Assembly (NCBI GenBank): GCA_903813345.2
Contig: CAIIXF020000003.1
Coordinates: 24,135,248 to 24,195,247, forward strand
Source of the DNA: Owenia fusiformis
Taxonomy: Eukaryota; Annelida; Polychaeta; Sabellida; Oweniidae
Direction: 5' to 3'
DNA length: 60,000 nt
Below the pieces are notes generated by a model. That model searched no databases. It saw only the letters and a program-made list of their open reading frames with translations, and was not told where the DNA came from. The stretch's first letter is position 1, and every line of letters starts with the position of its first letter. This document shows, piece after piece, positions 1 to 11,693 of the stretch. A program made the translations under genes and the position numbers.

Positions 1-230
1 GAAAAGACTCCCACCGAAGGGCATGAGATCCTTACTTCTAGGCACCCGTCATGAACTATTATATAAGGTTTGATGAAAAATCTCCCACCGAATGGCATGA
101 GATCCTTACTTCTAGGCACCCGTCATAAACTATTATATAAGGTATTATGACAAGACTCCCTACAGAGGGCATGATATCCTTACTCCACCCGTCATAAAGT
201 ACTATATAAGGAATGACAAGACTGTAAAAT
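1..230. repeat. 74-bp tandem repeat, about 3 copies
   Basis: Units start at about 1, 75 and 149 and share the words cccaccgaa, gcatgagatccttact, cacccgtcat and ctatataagg. The third unit is shortened and a few bases of a fourth follow at 214. The array probably continues beyond the left edge of the window. No coding potential was seen. The stretch 231-456 holds no recognisable feature. Confidence 0.8.
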
Positions 231-456
231 AACTGTGAGGGAGGGAGGGCCAGGGATCAGACTGATCAATTAAACTGGGATAACCTTGCTCACAACTTCC
301 ATTAGTAACAATAGATCTCCACTTTAGATTGCATGATCTTAATATCTTCATGTCAATTTAACTTCAATATTACCTGAGATGAATTCCTAATGAATTCAAA
401 TTCTAAATCATCCTTTTAAGCAAAACATGAAGTCTGTGATCATACGAGCAGTGTGG

Positions 457-1908
457 AACATAATAACTGGCAATCTTAAAGAGGCATGCAAGATAATAAC
501 TGGCAACCTTAATGAGGCATGCAAGATAATAACTGGCAACCTTAATGAGGCATGCAAGATAATAACTGGCAACCTTAATGAGGCATGCAAGATAATAACT
601 GGCAACCTTAATGAGGCATGCAAGATAATAACTGGCAAAATTGATGAGCCATGCAATACAATAACTGGCAATCTTAATGAGGCATGCAAGATAATCACTG
701 GCAATCTTGATGAGGCATGCAAGATAATAACTGGCAATCTTGATGAGGCATACAAGATAATAACTGGCAAAATTGATGAGCCATGCAACACATTAACTGG
801 TAATCTTAATAAGGCATGCAAGATACATACTGGCAATCTTGATGAGGTATGCAAGATAATAGCTTCTAATCTTGATGAGGTATGCAAGATAATAACTGGC
901 AATCTTAATGAGGCATGCAAGATATGTACTGGCAATCTTGATGAGGTATGCAAGATAAAAGCTTGCAATCCAGATGAGGCATGCAAGATAATAACTGGCA
1001 AACTTGATGAGGCATGCAAGATAATAACTGGCAATCTTGATGAGGCATACAAGATAATAACTGGCAAAATTGATGAGCCATGCAAGATAATAACTGGCAA
1101 TCTTGATGAGGCATACAAGATAATAACTGGCAAAATTGATGAGCCATGCAACACATTAACTGGCAATCTTAATAAGGCATGCAAGATACATACTGGCAAT
1201 CTTGATGAGGTATGCAAGATAATAGCTTCTAATCTTGATGAGGTATGCAAGATAATAACTGGCAATCTTAATGAGGCATGCAAGATATGTACTGGCAATC
1301 TTGATGAGGTATGCAAGATAAAAGCTTGCAATCCAGATGAGGCATGCAAGATAATAACTGGCAAACTTGATGAGGCATGCAAGATAATAACTGGCAATCT
1401 TGATGAGGCATACAAGATAATAACTGGCAAAATTGATGAGCCATGCAAGATAATAACTGGCAATCTTGATGAGGCATACAAGATAATAACTGGCAAAATT
1501 GATGAGCCATGCAACACATTAACTGGCAATCTTAATAAGGCATGCAAGATACATACTGGCAATCTTGATGAGGTATGCAAGATAATAGCTTCTAATCTTG
1601 ATGAGGTATGCAAGATAATAACTGGCAATCATAATGAGGCATGCAAGGTATGTACTGGCAATCTTGATGAGGTATGCAAGATAAAAGCTTGCAATCCAGA
1701 TGAGGCATGCAAGATAATAACTGGCAAACTTGATGAGGCATGCAAGCCGGAAACTGGCAAACTTTATGAGGCATGTGAGACAATAACTGGCAATCTAAAT
1801 GAGGTGTATAAGACAATAACTGGCAAACTTGATGACGCATGTAAAATAATAACTGGTAAACATGATGAGGTGTGCAAGACAATAACTGGCAATCACAATG
1901 AGGTGTGT
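457..1908. repeat. 33-bp minisatellite, 44 units, with 363-bp higher-order repeats
   Basis: The basic unit is 33 bp (words ataactggca, cttgatgagg, catgcaag). Because 33 is a multiple of three and the unit lacks stops, long open frames run on both strands: 509 codons on + from 427 and 406 codons on - from 1628. Read on +, the unit is an 11-residue repeat, K-I-I-T-G-N-L-D-E-A-C. Units 11-21 and 22-32 are the same 11-unit block, and unit 33 onward starts a third, giving a 363-bp higher-order period. Many differences between units change the amino acid (L/I, A/P/V, C/Y), which is not what purifying selection on a protein would leave. I therefore call it satellite DNA rather than a gene. Confidence 0.85.
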
Positions 1909-1999
1909 AAAATAATAACTTACACCTTTAGACAGCATCAACAAACAAGGCATTAACATGACAAAATGTCATCACTTAGTTGCTCACAATATTATGAGT

Positions 2000-2600
2000 T
2001 CAGTCAGATTTGAATTTCTGAGAACTTGTAGATGATTTCGAAAAAATTAATAGGTCAATTTGAAGCAAGTTGAAAAAAAAGACCCTTTGACCCTGAGAAG
2101 GTCATTGAAGGTGAAATCTCTGATCTAAAGTCAGATTTTAACTTGTGAGAACTTGTAGATAAATTTGAATAAAAAGTGGACAATTTGAAGCAAGATGAAT
2201 AAAGACCTTTTGGACCTTGAGAATGTCATTGAAGGTCAAATCTTTCTTGAATTGAAGGTCAAATCTTCAGATTTGAACTGTTAAGAACGTGTAGATACTT
2301 TTGAAAAATATTAATCAATTTGAAGCAAGTTGGAAAAATACCTTTTTGACCTTTTTTGACCTTGAGAAGGTCATAGAAGGTCAAATCTCAAATCTAAAGT
2401 TAGATTTGAACTTCTGATAACTTGTAGATGATTTTGAAAAAAATGGACAACTTGAAGCAAGTTGAAAAAAGACCTTTTGGCCTTTTTGACCTTGAAAAGG
2501 CCATTGATGGTCAAATCTTAAATATAAAGTCAGATTTGAACTTCTAAAAAAATGTAGATGATTTTGAAAAAATTGAAGTCAGTCTAAACAGTATTTGTTA
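2000..2600. repeat. Diverged ~115-125-bp tandem repeat rich in AGGTCA half-sites
   Basis: About five diverged units share the words agatttgaac, aacttgtagat, tttgaagcaagttg and gaccttgagaaggtcat. Most units contain one or more AGGTCA/TGACCT hexamers. In the unit at 2358-2383 they form TGACCT, then AGGTCA-4-AGGTCA. No open frame of note. Confidence 0.7.
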
Positions 2601-2645
2601 AGTTATTGGAACCATGAAGTTGTAAGAATTTGTTACAGACGCTGA

Positions 2646-2740
2646 TCGCCAACCACCAACCGCCAACTGCCAACCACCAACCGATGTCAAAAAAACAGAG
2701 ACCATAACAATATGTCACCACTTTATGGTGGTGACATAAA
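2646..2740 (+). repeat. Dispersed repeat, copy 1, ending in a TGTCACCAC hairpin
   Basis: A run of ccaac/cgcc words (2646-2683) is followed by accataacaat and a near-perfect palindrome at 2713-2736 (TGTCACCAC, short loop, GTGGTGACA). Related copies lie at 11592-11693 and 20048-20186. No transposase is seen, so the class (SINE or MITE) is undetermined. The following stretch 2741-3000 shows nothing. Confidence 0.65.
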
Positions 2741-3019
2741 AATCAGATGATTAGTTTTGAAATGATGTTTACAAGCCCACAAAGTAATCTGCTCTTCAGC
2801 ACATGGTTAGATATCAAAGGTATTTCACCAGCCAAGTCGCATTACAACCATTTACCTATCAACACAAAGCCATAATGCTCTAGGTAGGCTATACCCTTTG
2901 TGAGAGCTAGATCTTATATTCACTCTTTTAATTAGAAATTGTTGTTTGATATAGCCTATATTTAATCAAAACATGTGGTCAGATTTTTTCCGCATTTTCT
3001 GCCTATAAAAAAAGCCTGG

Positions 3020-3190
3020 TATACGCCAATGGGGCAAAATCCCACTTGCCCCATCGAGTCCCATCTTGCCCCATCGAATCCTAACTTGCCCCATCGAAGC
3101 CCACAAAGTCCCATGGGACCTTGATGACTTTGCCCCATCATGCCCCATGGAGTCCCATCAAATCCTTCTGTGCCCCAGTGGTGTTTGTTG
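3020..3190. repeat. Degenerate ~18-20-bp minisatellite (cttgccccatcga)
   Basis: Eight or so imperfect repeats of ttgccccat-cga-gtcccat words. Short open frames on both strands here are by-products of the repeat. Confidence 0.65.
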
Positions 3191-3367
3191 GGCTTCACAC
3201 AACACGTCATATGATCGAATTCAAATTTTTAAGCTGAAAACTTTTTTTCTCTTTTGTTCTGATAAACAAAGAGGTGATCCGAAAAACAATAAACACATAA
3301 AATATTTTTCTTTGAGTGATGAGTGGGTGATTCCTAATGTAAGTCATATATGAAATGTCCATCATAA

Positions 3368-3480
3368 TCACTGTTTGTTTGTTTGTTTGTTTGTTCAATT
3401 GATATTTGTTCGTTTGTTTGTTTGTTGTTTGTTTGTTTGTTCGATTGATTTTTTATTTATTTGTTTATTTGCTTGTTTGT
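3368..3480. repeat. (TTTG)n microsatellite, interrupted
   Basis: Runs of tttg tetramers at 3371-3393 and 3407-3440, decaying into ttta/gttt words to about 3480. Confidence 0.9.
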
Positions 3481-3489
3481 AAGTAAAGA

Positions 3490-4430
3490 AGTATAATCAA
3501 GCATATGTTGATCAATTAATCATTTTAAATCATAGACAAAATAAAGTAGACCTCTTCGTGTATTGTTCACATTGACCTCTATAATCAACAATATCTACCC
3601 AAGCATGCCTAATGAGACTAAATATCCCTTAGTCTGTTAGTCCAGACATGTTCACAAATATATCTCCATAAACATACCCACTTAGTTCATTTCACCGCAT
3701 AAAACACAAGAACAGACAAAGTTTTACTCTGTCTAAAAATAAACCTAATAAAGTCAGAATTTCCTGATGTAAATGCACTCATTTTCAAGGCACGTTGCCT
3801 ATTAATTTCATTATGCTATTGCTCAATGCCTAAATCTTAGTTTACTTTCTAAAAGTACCCTCATAATTAAACCTCGTACATTTTTCTATATAAAGATTTT
3901 ACACTGATTAACTGATTTTTGAAAATATTTCGAATGTTATACTAAGTTACTTTAAGCAGTAGCATCATTTCTTTTAAAGAAAATGGAGAAGGCACAAAAA
4001 GCAACACTTAAAAAACAAAATAACAAATCCCTATAAATCAAAAGAAAAACATATGAAACCAATATATGAACTCAGCACATGTTATTCTTTGAGTATTTAT
4101 TTATATTTATGATATCAAAAAGATATTTAGAAATCACATTAGAAACTATGAGCCGAAAGAACAAAATTTCTATATTCAATAAAGCAAGCCACAAAAATGT
4201 TAACTTCAAAATATAGAATTATAACTTACCAGCATGACTGAACAGTTGTTTTCTCATTAAATGCTGCTATTATATGATGGTATTACCATAGAAACAGATG
4301 TCAAACTAGCTTCTTCAATCAGTACTCATAGAGCTCACCAGAATAAATAGTTTTCAAATCAAATCTAATGTGAGTATTTTCATCTACATTCCTGTACTAT
4401 AAGTTTCATAATTCATCGTAAACAAGCCTA
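3490..4430. other. No gene or repeat recognised
   Basis: AT-rich sequence without long open frames. On the minus strand 4263-4230 is a 34-nt stretch with AG before it and GTAAGT after it, compatible in phase with the candidate exon at 16836-16993. It is too short and too weak at the acceptor to annotate. Confidence 0.4.
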
Positions 4431-4434
4431 TAGC

Positions 4435-4490
4435 CAGGGGAGGGCTTCAGTGTTTCGAGCCCCCCTAGCCAAAAATTATTACAAAGTAAT
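4435..4490. repeat. Fragment of the gtagccag / gagccccc element
   Basis: The words tatagccagggg and gagcccccctagcc recall the ends of the repeats at 15667-15849 and 20585-20772. Only one end is recognisable. Confidence 0.35.
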
Positions 4491-4535
4491 GCAGTTTTCA
4501 CTGTTATTGTCTCATGGATGTTTATAAATTCACAT

Positions 4536-5489
4536 ATATCTAGGCAAGGTGTGTCAGATTCCAGCCAATTAGAACACAGTATTTCATATAACCGCAGTGC
4601 ATTATATCACCAATCACTGCATCCAAGGTCACTCCGTGTGTGGTTATCAAGGTGACAACTTAACTGCACAGATTAAAATTGATGCTTTGCCAACTTGAGC
4701 CATGCAAAAAGTTTCATTAAAAGTACCGTATTATCGCCTATTGGCGCACACTCCCCTATAAGCGCACATGCGACTTTTGAAACATGATAAACATTTGTGA
4801 TCAGAGCAAAAGAGTAGGAAAACTTACAGAAAAACGATTTTTTAACTCACAAAATTTCATTTCCGGGTAGGAAAATCCAACTTCCGGTCTGCGCAAACTT
4901 TGATGCGCGGTAGTTATTATGACGATAAAATAAAAGTCAAAACTTTACCTGATAAATATCGCAATATTTCTTTATTTTACCAATAGTTAGTCCTTTAAAA
5001 ACGTAATATTATGGTAAATAAATGACACAAGACATGATTTGGCGTGAAAAAACAGTAAGTAAGATAATATTCATTTCAAACCAGGCTTCGAATTCTGATT
5101 TTCACATATTATCGCCCAATCAAAATGATAACTTATATGTGCGCTTATTGGGACTTTATTGGATTGATTTCTCTCCAATTCCATGGTATTTCACCTCAAT
5201 TTCACAAGCGCACTGTGCGCCAATAGGCGATAATACGGTATGTTCTTTTAGTGATTTTGTATCTTTTATTTAAGTGACATGGTAGAGAATATTTTGCAAT
5301 GTGTGGAAGAATTTAATCCCAAGACTCAATGCATTGTGGAATGACCATTCCTTTCAGGCGTTGTTTCCTAGAATTAACACTCTATGCTGCACATCTCATG
5401 TAAATTTGGGAAAGCAACACCTTCAAGGAATGCTCATTTCACATAGCACTGAGTCCAGAGCTAAAATCCTTAAAAATAGTAATCATTAA
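4536..5489 (+). repeat. Old, dispersed unit of the tRNA-Ile array, split by a MITE
   Basis: The flanks of the MITE at 4726-5238 match, in the same order, the units of the tRNA-Ile array at 37.8-55.1 kb: ggcaaggtgtgtc, gattccagccaatt, gatgctttgccaact before it, and tcaatgcattgtggaatgac, ccattcctttcaggcgttg, cttcaaggaatg after it. The copy is diverged and stops about 5489, before the point where array units carry the tRNA gene. It is a fragment located 33 kb from the main array. Confidence 0.75.
4726..5238. mobile_element. 513-bp MITE with perfect terminal inverted repeats and TA target duplication
   Basis: The ends at 4724-4750 and 5214-5240 are perfect inverted repeats over 27 bases including the TA target duplication; the outer words are ccgtattatcgcc and ggcgataatacgg. 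It sits inside a fragment of the tRNA-Ile array unit, and intact array units provide the empty site (aaaatacgtgcttttaggg). No transposase is seen; an 83-codon frame at 5022-5273 crosses the right end and is not a gene. TA duplication fits the Tc1/mariner group or a related one. Confidence 0.85.
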
Positions 5490-7470
5490 TGGAACTTGAT
5501 CTTTATTTTAAGCTGTAGTTAAATTGTAAGAAAATACTAGAGAAGTGGGATTCTGAACTAAAGTGAACTTACCCCAACCTAATCTTCAATTAATAACAAT
5601 ATCTTTTAAACTGATCATAAGGTTTCGATTTTATTTTACATATGAAACATGTTTTATTGATTTTAAATTGTTTCTTATCATACAATTTTTGACTGAAACA
5701 ATCTTTGTTTTGAATGCATGTTTTAATCAATATAAATTAATTAATATTTCCATCTTTAGATTCAGGTTTAGTTTTTCGACGCTGTATAATACATTCAAAA
5801 ATGAAAATAAAGCTAACATTAAATGTATTTTCAAGTCACAGTTTGTCATCTCTCGTTTCCATCATATTAAAGAAATTACATAAAACTGTTCATTATATAT
5901 TTATTTTATTTGTATTTATTTATTTCTATCATATTTGCACAACCTATGACACAGTTTTGCCAACCTCCTTTTTAAAACAAATAAAACAGCAATCTAATCA
6001 TGAACATGTTATCAATAACTGGAATCAGCATTTAACTTTTTTGTCTATATCATCATATAAACCTCAAAAAATATGTTTCAATAATGTTCTCACCGACTCA
6101 AGGATTTTGGTGATGGTATAAAATATCTCGACCTTGTCAATTATCCAAAGCCTGCTCTAGCAGCTAATTAGAAATAAATTATTTTCAGACAGCAATATTC
6201 AGACTTCTGCTGACAATAAAATCCTAAAATTGCCCAATGGATTGTTTAAGATAGAGTAGAGTTATTTTGGTATGGACAGCTCCTGCATAGCTAAAACAGG
6301 GTCTAATAGCACGGAATGGTCAGCATATCACATCCTTGTGTAATGTACATGCAGCTAAATAAAAGCATGAAACATCGATACATTTGTTTTAAAAAAATGT
6401 CATGTATATTTTTGTTACCACAAACGAAATATTCCTCATTAAAATTAGCATCTGAATTAATAAAGTACAGAATTTTGAGATCATACAGAAAATGTTGTTT
6501 TATAAGCTAAGCATCTGGGATTGAGGGAGTACCTTCAAGAGAATACATTCTATTGTCATCAGGTAATCTACTGTCATCAGAGGATATCAGTTGTCATTAT
6601 TTAACACATTCAAAATTTGCTTCCGAGACATATTCAACAGCGACTGACCACTCATAGATTTATAATACTCAGTAAAATTATTTTATTTGGATACATGTCA
6701 TTCTGCATCCAAAATTTACAATTCTATCCATGAGCACTTTTTCCAAATTGATGCAATAAAATATTCTTTGATATTATGGTCATCTGTCTGACTTTTCTAA
6801 CGAATGCCATATTTATGGGCTTATATTAAAGAATGTATATACCCAGAATCCTTCAGAGGGATCACATGATCACGAAGCACTAATTTACCATTGGAATCAT
6901 GCGTAAGAAAGCTGGGAATGAAACATTAGCGTTGCAAATAATTCTAGTGACTATTTTAGACCTTGTTCAATATATTATTATTGCCAATATATTTCCGATG
7001 AACTGACCAATGATAACCTTTCTAAATGTTCTCACCAGCAACATGCTTTTCAAGGAAATAAACATGAAAAATGAAAATGTTCATGAAATAATTTGAAGAG
7101 AAATGAAGAACCAGAGATTGTATACATGAAAATTCAGATAAAGATGGCTGAATCTTGACAATTGCTAACTCAGGATTTAAGCATGAAGTCTTGACCACAA
7201 TGTATAAATTGTAAGAGAATACAGATAAAGGAAGCAATTCTGAATTTATGGAGGATATATGTAAAAACTGACCCTATCATGACCTGTTTTTAATTAGATG
7301 ACAGAGAATATATTAATATATAAAATATGAACTCGCAGAAAAATATTGTTTGACTGTATATGGCTATATAGTTCTTGGACGTGCGTGGGCAATTACAACA
7401 CGCTATAAACATAATAAAGTAGAAGGTGACAACAGAGAAACGAAGAAGACTGATTATCTAAAGGATACAT
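5490..7470. other. No gene or repeat recognised
   Basis: AT-rich. The open frames of about 100 codons at 5563-5883 and 5801-6121 overlap each other, are composed mainly of F, I, K, N, S and Y codons and show no domain. I take them as chance frames. Confidence 0.5.
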
Positions 7471-7574
7471 CACAGGCTAAATAAATGAAAACAGGCAAAA
7501 TCAATGGAAATCATAAATTTATCATCCCCCAAAACAACAGGCGATTTTGTTAACTACTGCTAATGAAACCCCAA
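7471..7574. mobile_element. Partial copy of the caggggtttca MITE family
   Basis: Words acaggcaaaatcaatgg, caaaacaacaggcgatttt and ctgctaatgaaacccc match the element at 28335-28501 and, in reverse, 24011-24181. Only the gctaatgaaacccc end is kept. Confidence 0.6.
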
Positions 7575-7885
7575 CATTGTAACTAAAGGATATGAAAATA
7601 CATGTATGTCACCAGGTCAATGTTTTGATGTTGTTCCAAATAAAACTAATTCCATTTCAAATTGACCCCTCCCTCCTGCCAACAATCTATTGGTGTGCAT
7701 CAATGATATTTTAGGAACTCTAACTTAAACTTGACATTAGGTTTGCACATATGAAAAGTACAAAAAGTACAAAAATTGCTGAAAAAACAGTTGAAATATA
7801 ATAGAAATTAGTAATAAAAAATATGCCAAGATATTTCCTAATTTCAATGCCCATTTTTTCTACTGGGTTACTCCCTACTAATAAT

Positions 7886-8183
7886 CAATGAGGATTGGCT
7901 CCCAGAGTGCAACATCGATATTCTGTCCCATATATGGGGATGTCGTGCTACAAAATTTGAATTCCAACAGCTGCCATTTTGTTCACTTCGACATTTGAAT
8001 CGTGAATTTTGGTCTTATTTCCTAACGAAAAATTCTAAAACTCACAAGAAATGATCGAGATATAGGTTCAAATCTTTTGAATATTCGAATTTATAATCGG
8101 TTATAATTTCAGAAAATAATGACATTTTGGCATTTTCATTGTTGGAAAATATTGACTTCAATTCTGGGAGGCAATCCTCCTTG
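7886..8183. mobile_element. 298-bp MITE with 9-bp target-site duplication
   Basis: Inverted ends caatgaggattggctccc (7886) and gggaggcaatcctccttg (to 8183), flanked by the direct repeat actaataat at 7877-7885 and 8184-8192. A duplication of 8-9 bp points to a MULE- or hAT-like source. No open frame. Confidence 0.8.
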
Positions 8184-8192
8184 ACTAATAAT

Positions 8193-10078
8193 TACATCAA
8201 TTATATAATGATAAAATAGAAAAGACATATTACTATTTTAAGTGTTTTTTCCATTTTCTTCAACATGACGTGGATGGAAAGTGTCAAATACAGGCTAGAT
8301 GAAAGGTCAGCTATCTTGATGTTAAGTTAGAAGTATATTGTTCATTCCATATAAGAAATAAATTTGTACAATGATCCAAATATCTCCTAATAACTGTTAT
8401 TATTGTCTAGCTTAAGATATTCTCATTTAAATGTTTCTACCCTGTTTCCTTGATCAGTGAAAACTGACCAAAGCATGATTTTTTTCAAATCAGTATGTTC
8501 AATCTAATTCAGACAAATCAGTCGAGGATGTGAATTCTTTAGCAGAGATGCATGAAGGTATGTTCCATATAATGATATGGTTTGAACAATCACAGCATAT
8601 GCAATATTTTTGTATCAAGATTATATTCCCAAATCTAAAACCCAGCCAAGGATGGAATTTAGAGTTATGTCGAAATAAATCACCTTATCAGCCTAATAGC
8701 AAGAATTTTCGTTCCATATACATATCTGACGTCACCTATTCATGTTTAGAATATAAAATCCTTTAACGATCACCATGATTGCACCACTGTCACTTCAATC
8801 TCATGTACATGTGTAATTGAATAGAATATGTCATCTTATATCGTGTCTTCACTAACACAGACCCCATCCACTTCACTGCAATCCCCACTCCCCCTATATT
8901 CCACAAACATAGACCCCATCCCTGTCAATGCGATCCATCCCTCTACCATTTTATATTTCCTCTACAAGTTCCCAAATATACATGATAATTAGCAGATGTA
9001 TTTAAAAAATATATTTGGAAATTTGAGGTCATATTCACTTAACCCCATCCCCTTCCCTGCAACCCCCCTCCTCCCCCTTCCCCATCAGGTCTTCTGAAGC
9101 TACATGATAATTCATGAAAAATAAGATATTTTACTTTGGGGTCTTATTCACTGAGACGACATTCTATTTTTGACTAAATGAAACTGTATTTGAGAATTGA
9201 CATCTATATTGAATGATGCAGATGAAACATAATTCTAAAAGATCTGTTTCTCTTATATACTTGACTGCCCTCTTTCTAATCAGGCATCAGTGAAAAACTA
9301 CATACGAATTTTTCAGTGAAGCTCGAACCCCCTCCCCCTCCCACATGGGCTTCAGGCCTGTGTTTTGATGTAAGATTGATTACACTTGATAGCAGACTAG
9401 ATTCGATGCAAGACTCATTTTGTTTGCCAGAACCTTAGACAGACTGAATGCCAGACTAAACTTTTATAAACACAGTACTACAATATTGTTGACTCTAAAA
9501 GACATAAGATAAGGGTGGTCCAGAGACTTAACGCAAGATAACGTATGTCTTCAAAAATCAGTCAAGCACAGGGAAACCCAAAAAATGCAAACTTATTTTC
9601 TTAATAACTCAATAAAGATGTCAATAATGACGTCACAGAATCCTCTTGGTTTCTATTGTGTAGATAGCTTTTACAGAGAAAACAGTGATGTACTTATATA
9701 ACATCAGTTTCCTTTTATTAAAATACGAATCACATTCTCCACTTTTTATTCTTTGAGTTGAATTTGTAGGGGTCACTCTGTATATTGAATGACAAAGACA
9801 AGTCATGATGCCATATGTCATGTGATATCTTAAATTAAGGTGGGTGTTTTATGGAATGCTGTAAATTCCTTCTTCCTCCATTCTTTTTCAAAAACACAGT
9901 CACACCAAATAGATTGCAGGGATGTTCACTGTCATAGTTTCCCAAAAATGTCAGGTCTCTCAGGACTTTGACTTTGGGCTCTGGTTGAGACTTCACTCTA
10001 TACCAAAAATCTCAGACTGCTTTAAGGACATGTGCATGTAAAATATGCTATTTCACTTTTTGTATACAGTGTACAGAA
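8193..10078. other. No gene; cytosine-rich low-complexity patch at 8860-9110
   Basis: Around 8860-9110 the words accccatccc, ttccctgc and catgataatt recur two or three times, suggesting a decayed local duplication. Elsewhere I see no exon-like or element-like structure. Confidence 0.45.
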
Positions 10079-10260
10079 CAGTAAAACCTGTCTTAGTGAA
10101 CATGTCTCTCTAGTGAACACCTGTGTCTAGTGAACACCACTTCAAGAAATATTTCATATTAACTCCTGTATAAAATCTCCTCTCTGTAGTATACACCTAT
10201 CTACAGTGAACACTTTTTATGCCTTCATAGGTATTCACTTCATAAAGATTTTATCATATT
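10079..10260. repeat. Relic with pogo/Tigger-like cagtaaaacctgt end
   Basis: Begins cagtaaaacctgtct and contains repeated agtgaacacc words, as do the better-preserved elements at 15223-15311 and 19155-19312. No matching right end was found. Confidence 0.45.
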
Positions 10261-10704
10261 TTTTCTCCCTGGGTAGGTAGGTAAATCATATACTTTGTAC
10301 ACTAAAAGGCACCTTGTGACAACCCCTAATAATAGATAGTTATTTTGTATTTCATTTGATTATCTTAATTTTTCTCACATATATCTTACAATAAAAGTAT
10401 AAAATACTTTAATTTTATTCAAATGGCAGACATGCTTCTAGATAATCAATAAATACTGAATTACTCTATGAATGGAGAAATGAAACATGATGTCACCTGT
10501 AATCAGGGTCTTTTATTTTGTGATAAATGATGTATTTTCATGAACTTCAAAATTATTGTGAGAATGTAATGACATACGCTTTTATGAGACCATCGTAACC
10601 TGATTCTTACAAATAATCCAGTTGTTTTTCTTTAAAATATATAAAAAGGCATCATGGATGATAGGACCTTGGTTATTTTTTCCAAAATTCATTATTTGTG
10701 AATA

Positions 10705-11558
10705 CAGTAAAACCTGTCCGATGGAATACCTCTCTGTAGGGAAAACCTATGAACAAGGAATGCTTTTCAAAAGAACCAAATATTTTTCCATTGACTTACA
10801 TGTTAACGGACCCTCTCTGTAGGGAAAACCTGTGAACAGGGAACAAGGAACACTATTTTGGGGCAAATTATAAAAATTCACCTGTGAACAAGGAATATGG
10901 AATTATTGGTGACACTGTATATTCCATTATTTTTCAGAGGTGTGAAAGTCTTCAGCCAATATCTGAATATAAAAAGCTTGGATTAATATGATTGAGATTA
11001 AGATAAGCCAATTGCTTACATGATGTAGCATCCCACCCACTTTAATTACCCTGATTTATTTTAAAACTAATACTAATCTGTTTGTTACTTATTATCATGA
11101 GCTAATTCTTCCTTTCAAAAACCTAATTACATCAACTTCAGTTGTGATAATCTAGGGACTGACACAATTGTTTTATGGAGATAACAGAAAGTAAGTATAT
11201 GGTCATGTTGAGCCAAATCTCTTTAAATCTTTTACTGATCCAACTTCTAGATTATCAATGATATAAAATGGGGTTGATGAAACTTGAAGTTCAGTTCTTA
11301 GCAATATATCTCTACATATCATATCAATAATTACATCAACTGGACATCATCAGACGCTAACAGCAGCTAAAATCAACATGGGGAAAACATAACCAAGTAT
11401 GGAGTCGGCATTTGTACAATCAATCAATATATATACAAATATGCTTATTCGGCAAGTTTGAGTTTGCTGAAAGTCTGGCCCCTCTCTATAGGGAAAACCT
11501 CTGAACAAGGAAAGTTTCCTCCAGTCCCAAGAGCATTCCCTGTTCGCAGGTTTTACTG
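10705..11558. mobile_element. Candidate pogo/Tigger-like element, ~854 bp
   Basis: The left end cagtaaaacctgtcc at 10705 is preceded by TA. The right end gcaggttttactg at 11558 is followed by TA. Near both ends the words ctctctgtagggaaaacc / ctctctatagggaaaacc and gaacaaggaa recur in direct orientation, so these could also be two adjacent relics. No transposase is visible. Family assignment rests on the terminal sequence only. Confidence 0.45.
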
Positions 11559-11591
11559 TATTTGAAAAAATAAGATCAAATTTCAAATGAA

Positions 11592-11693
11592 AACAAGGCA
11601 TAGATGCCAACCACCGACTGCCAACCACTGACCGCCAATCGCCAACCGCCAACATAAATAAAAACAGAGACCGTAACAATATGTGACATAAAA
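11592..11693 (+). repeat. Dispersed repeat, copy 2, hairpin missing
   Basis: Same word order as copies 1 and 3 (aacaaggcat, ccaaccaccgactgccaac, acagagaccgtaacaatatg). Where the other copies carry the TGTCACCAC...GTGGTGACA palindrome, this one reads atatgtgacataaa, so the interior of the palindrome is absent. Confidence 0.65.

Noticed and set aside
1-1950. CRISPR array
   Set aside because: Units have no constant repeat plus unique spacer layout; every unit is a variant of one 33-bp or 74-bp word. The host is a eukaryote.
408-1956. Long open frames on both strands (406 and 509 codons)
   Set aside because: They follow from a 33-bp repeat without stops. Differences between units are mostly amino-acid changing and the opposite strand is equally open.
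5563-6121. Two overlapping ~106-codon frames
   Set aside because: Composition is that of translated AT-rich DNA and no domain or homologous repeat supports them.
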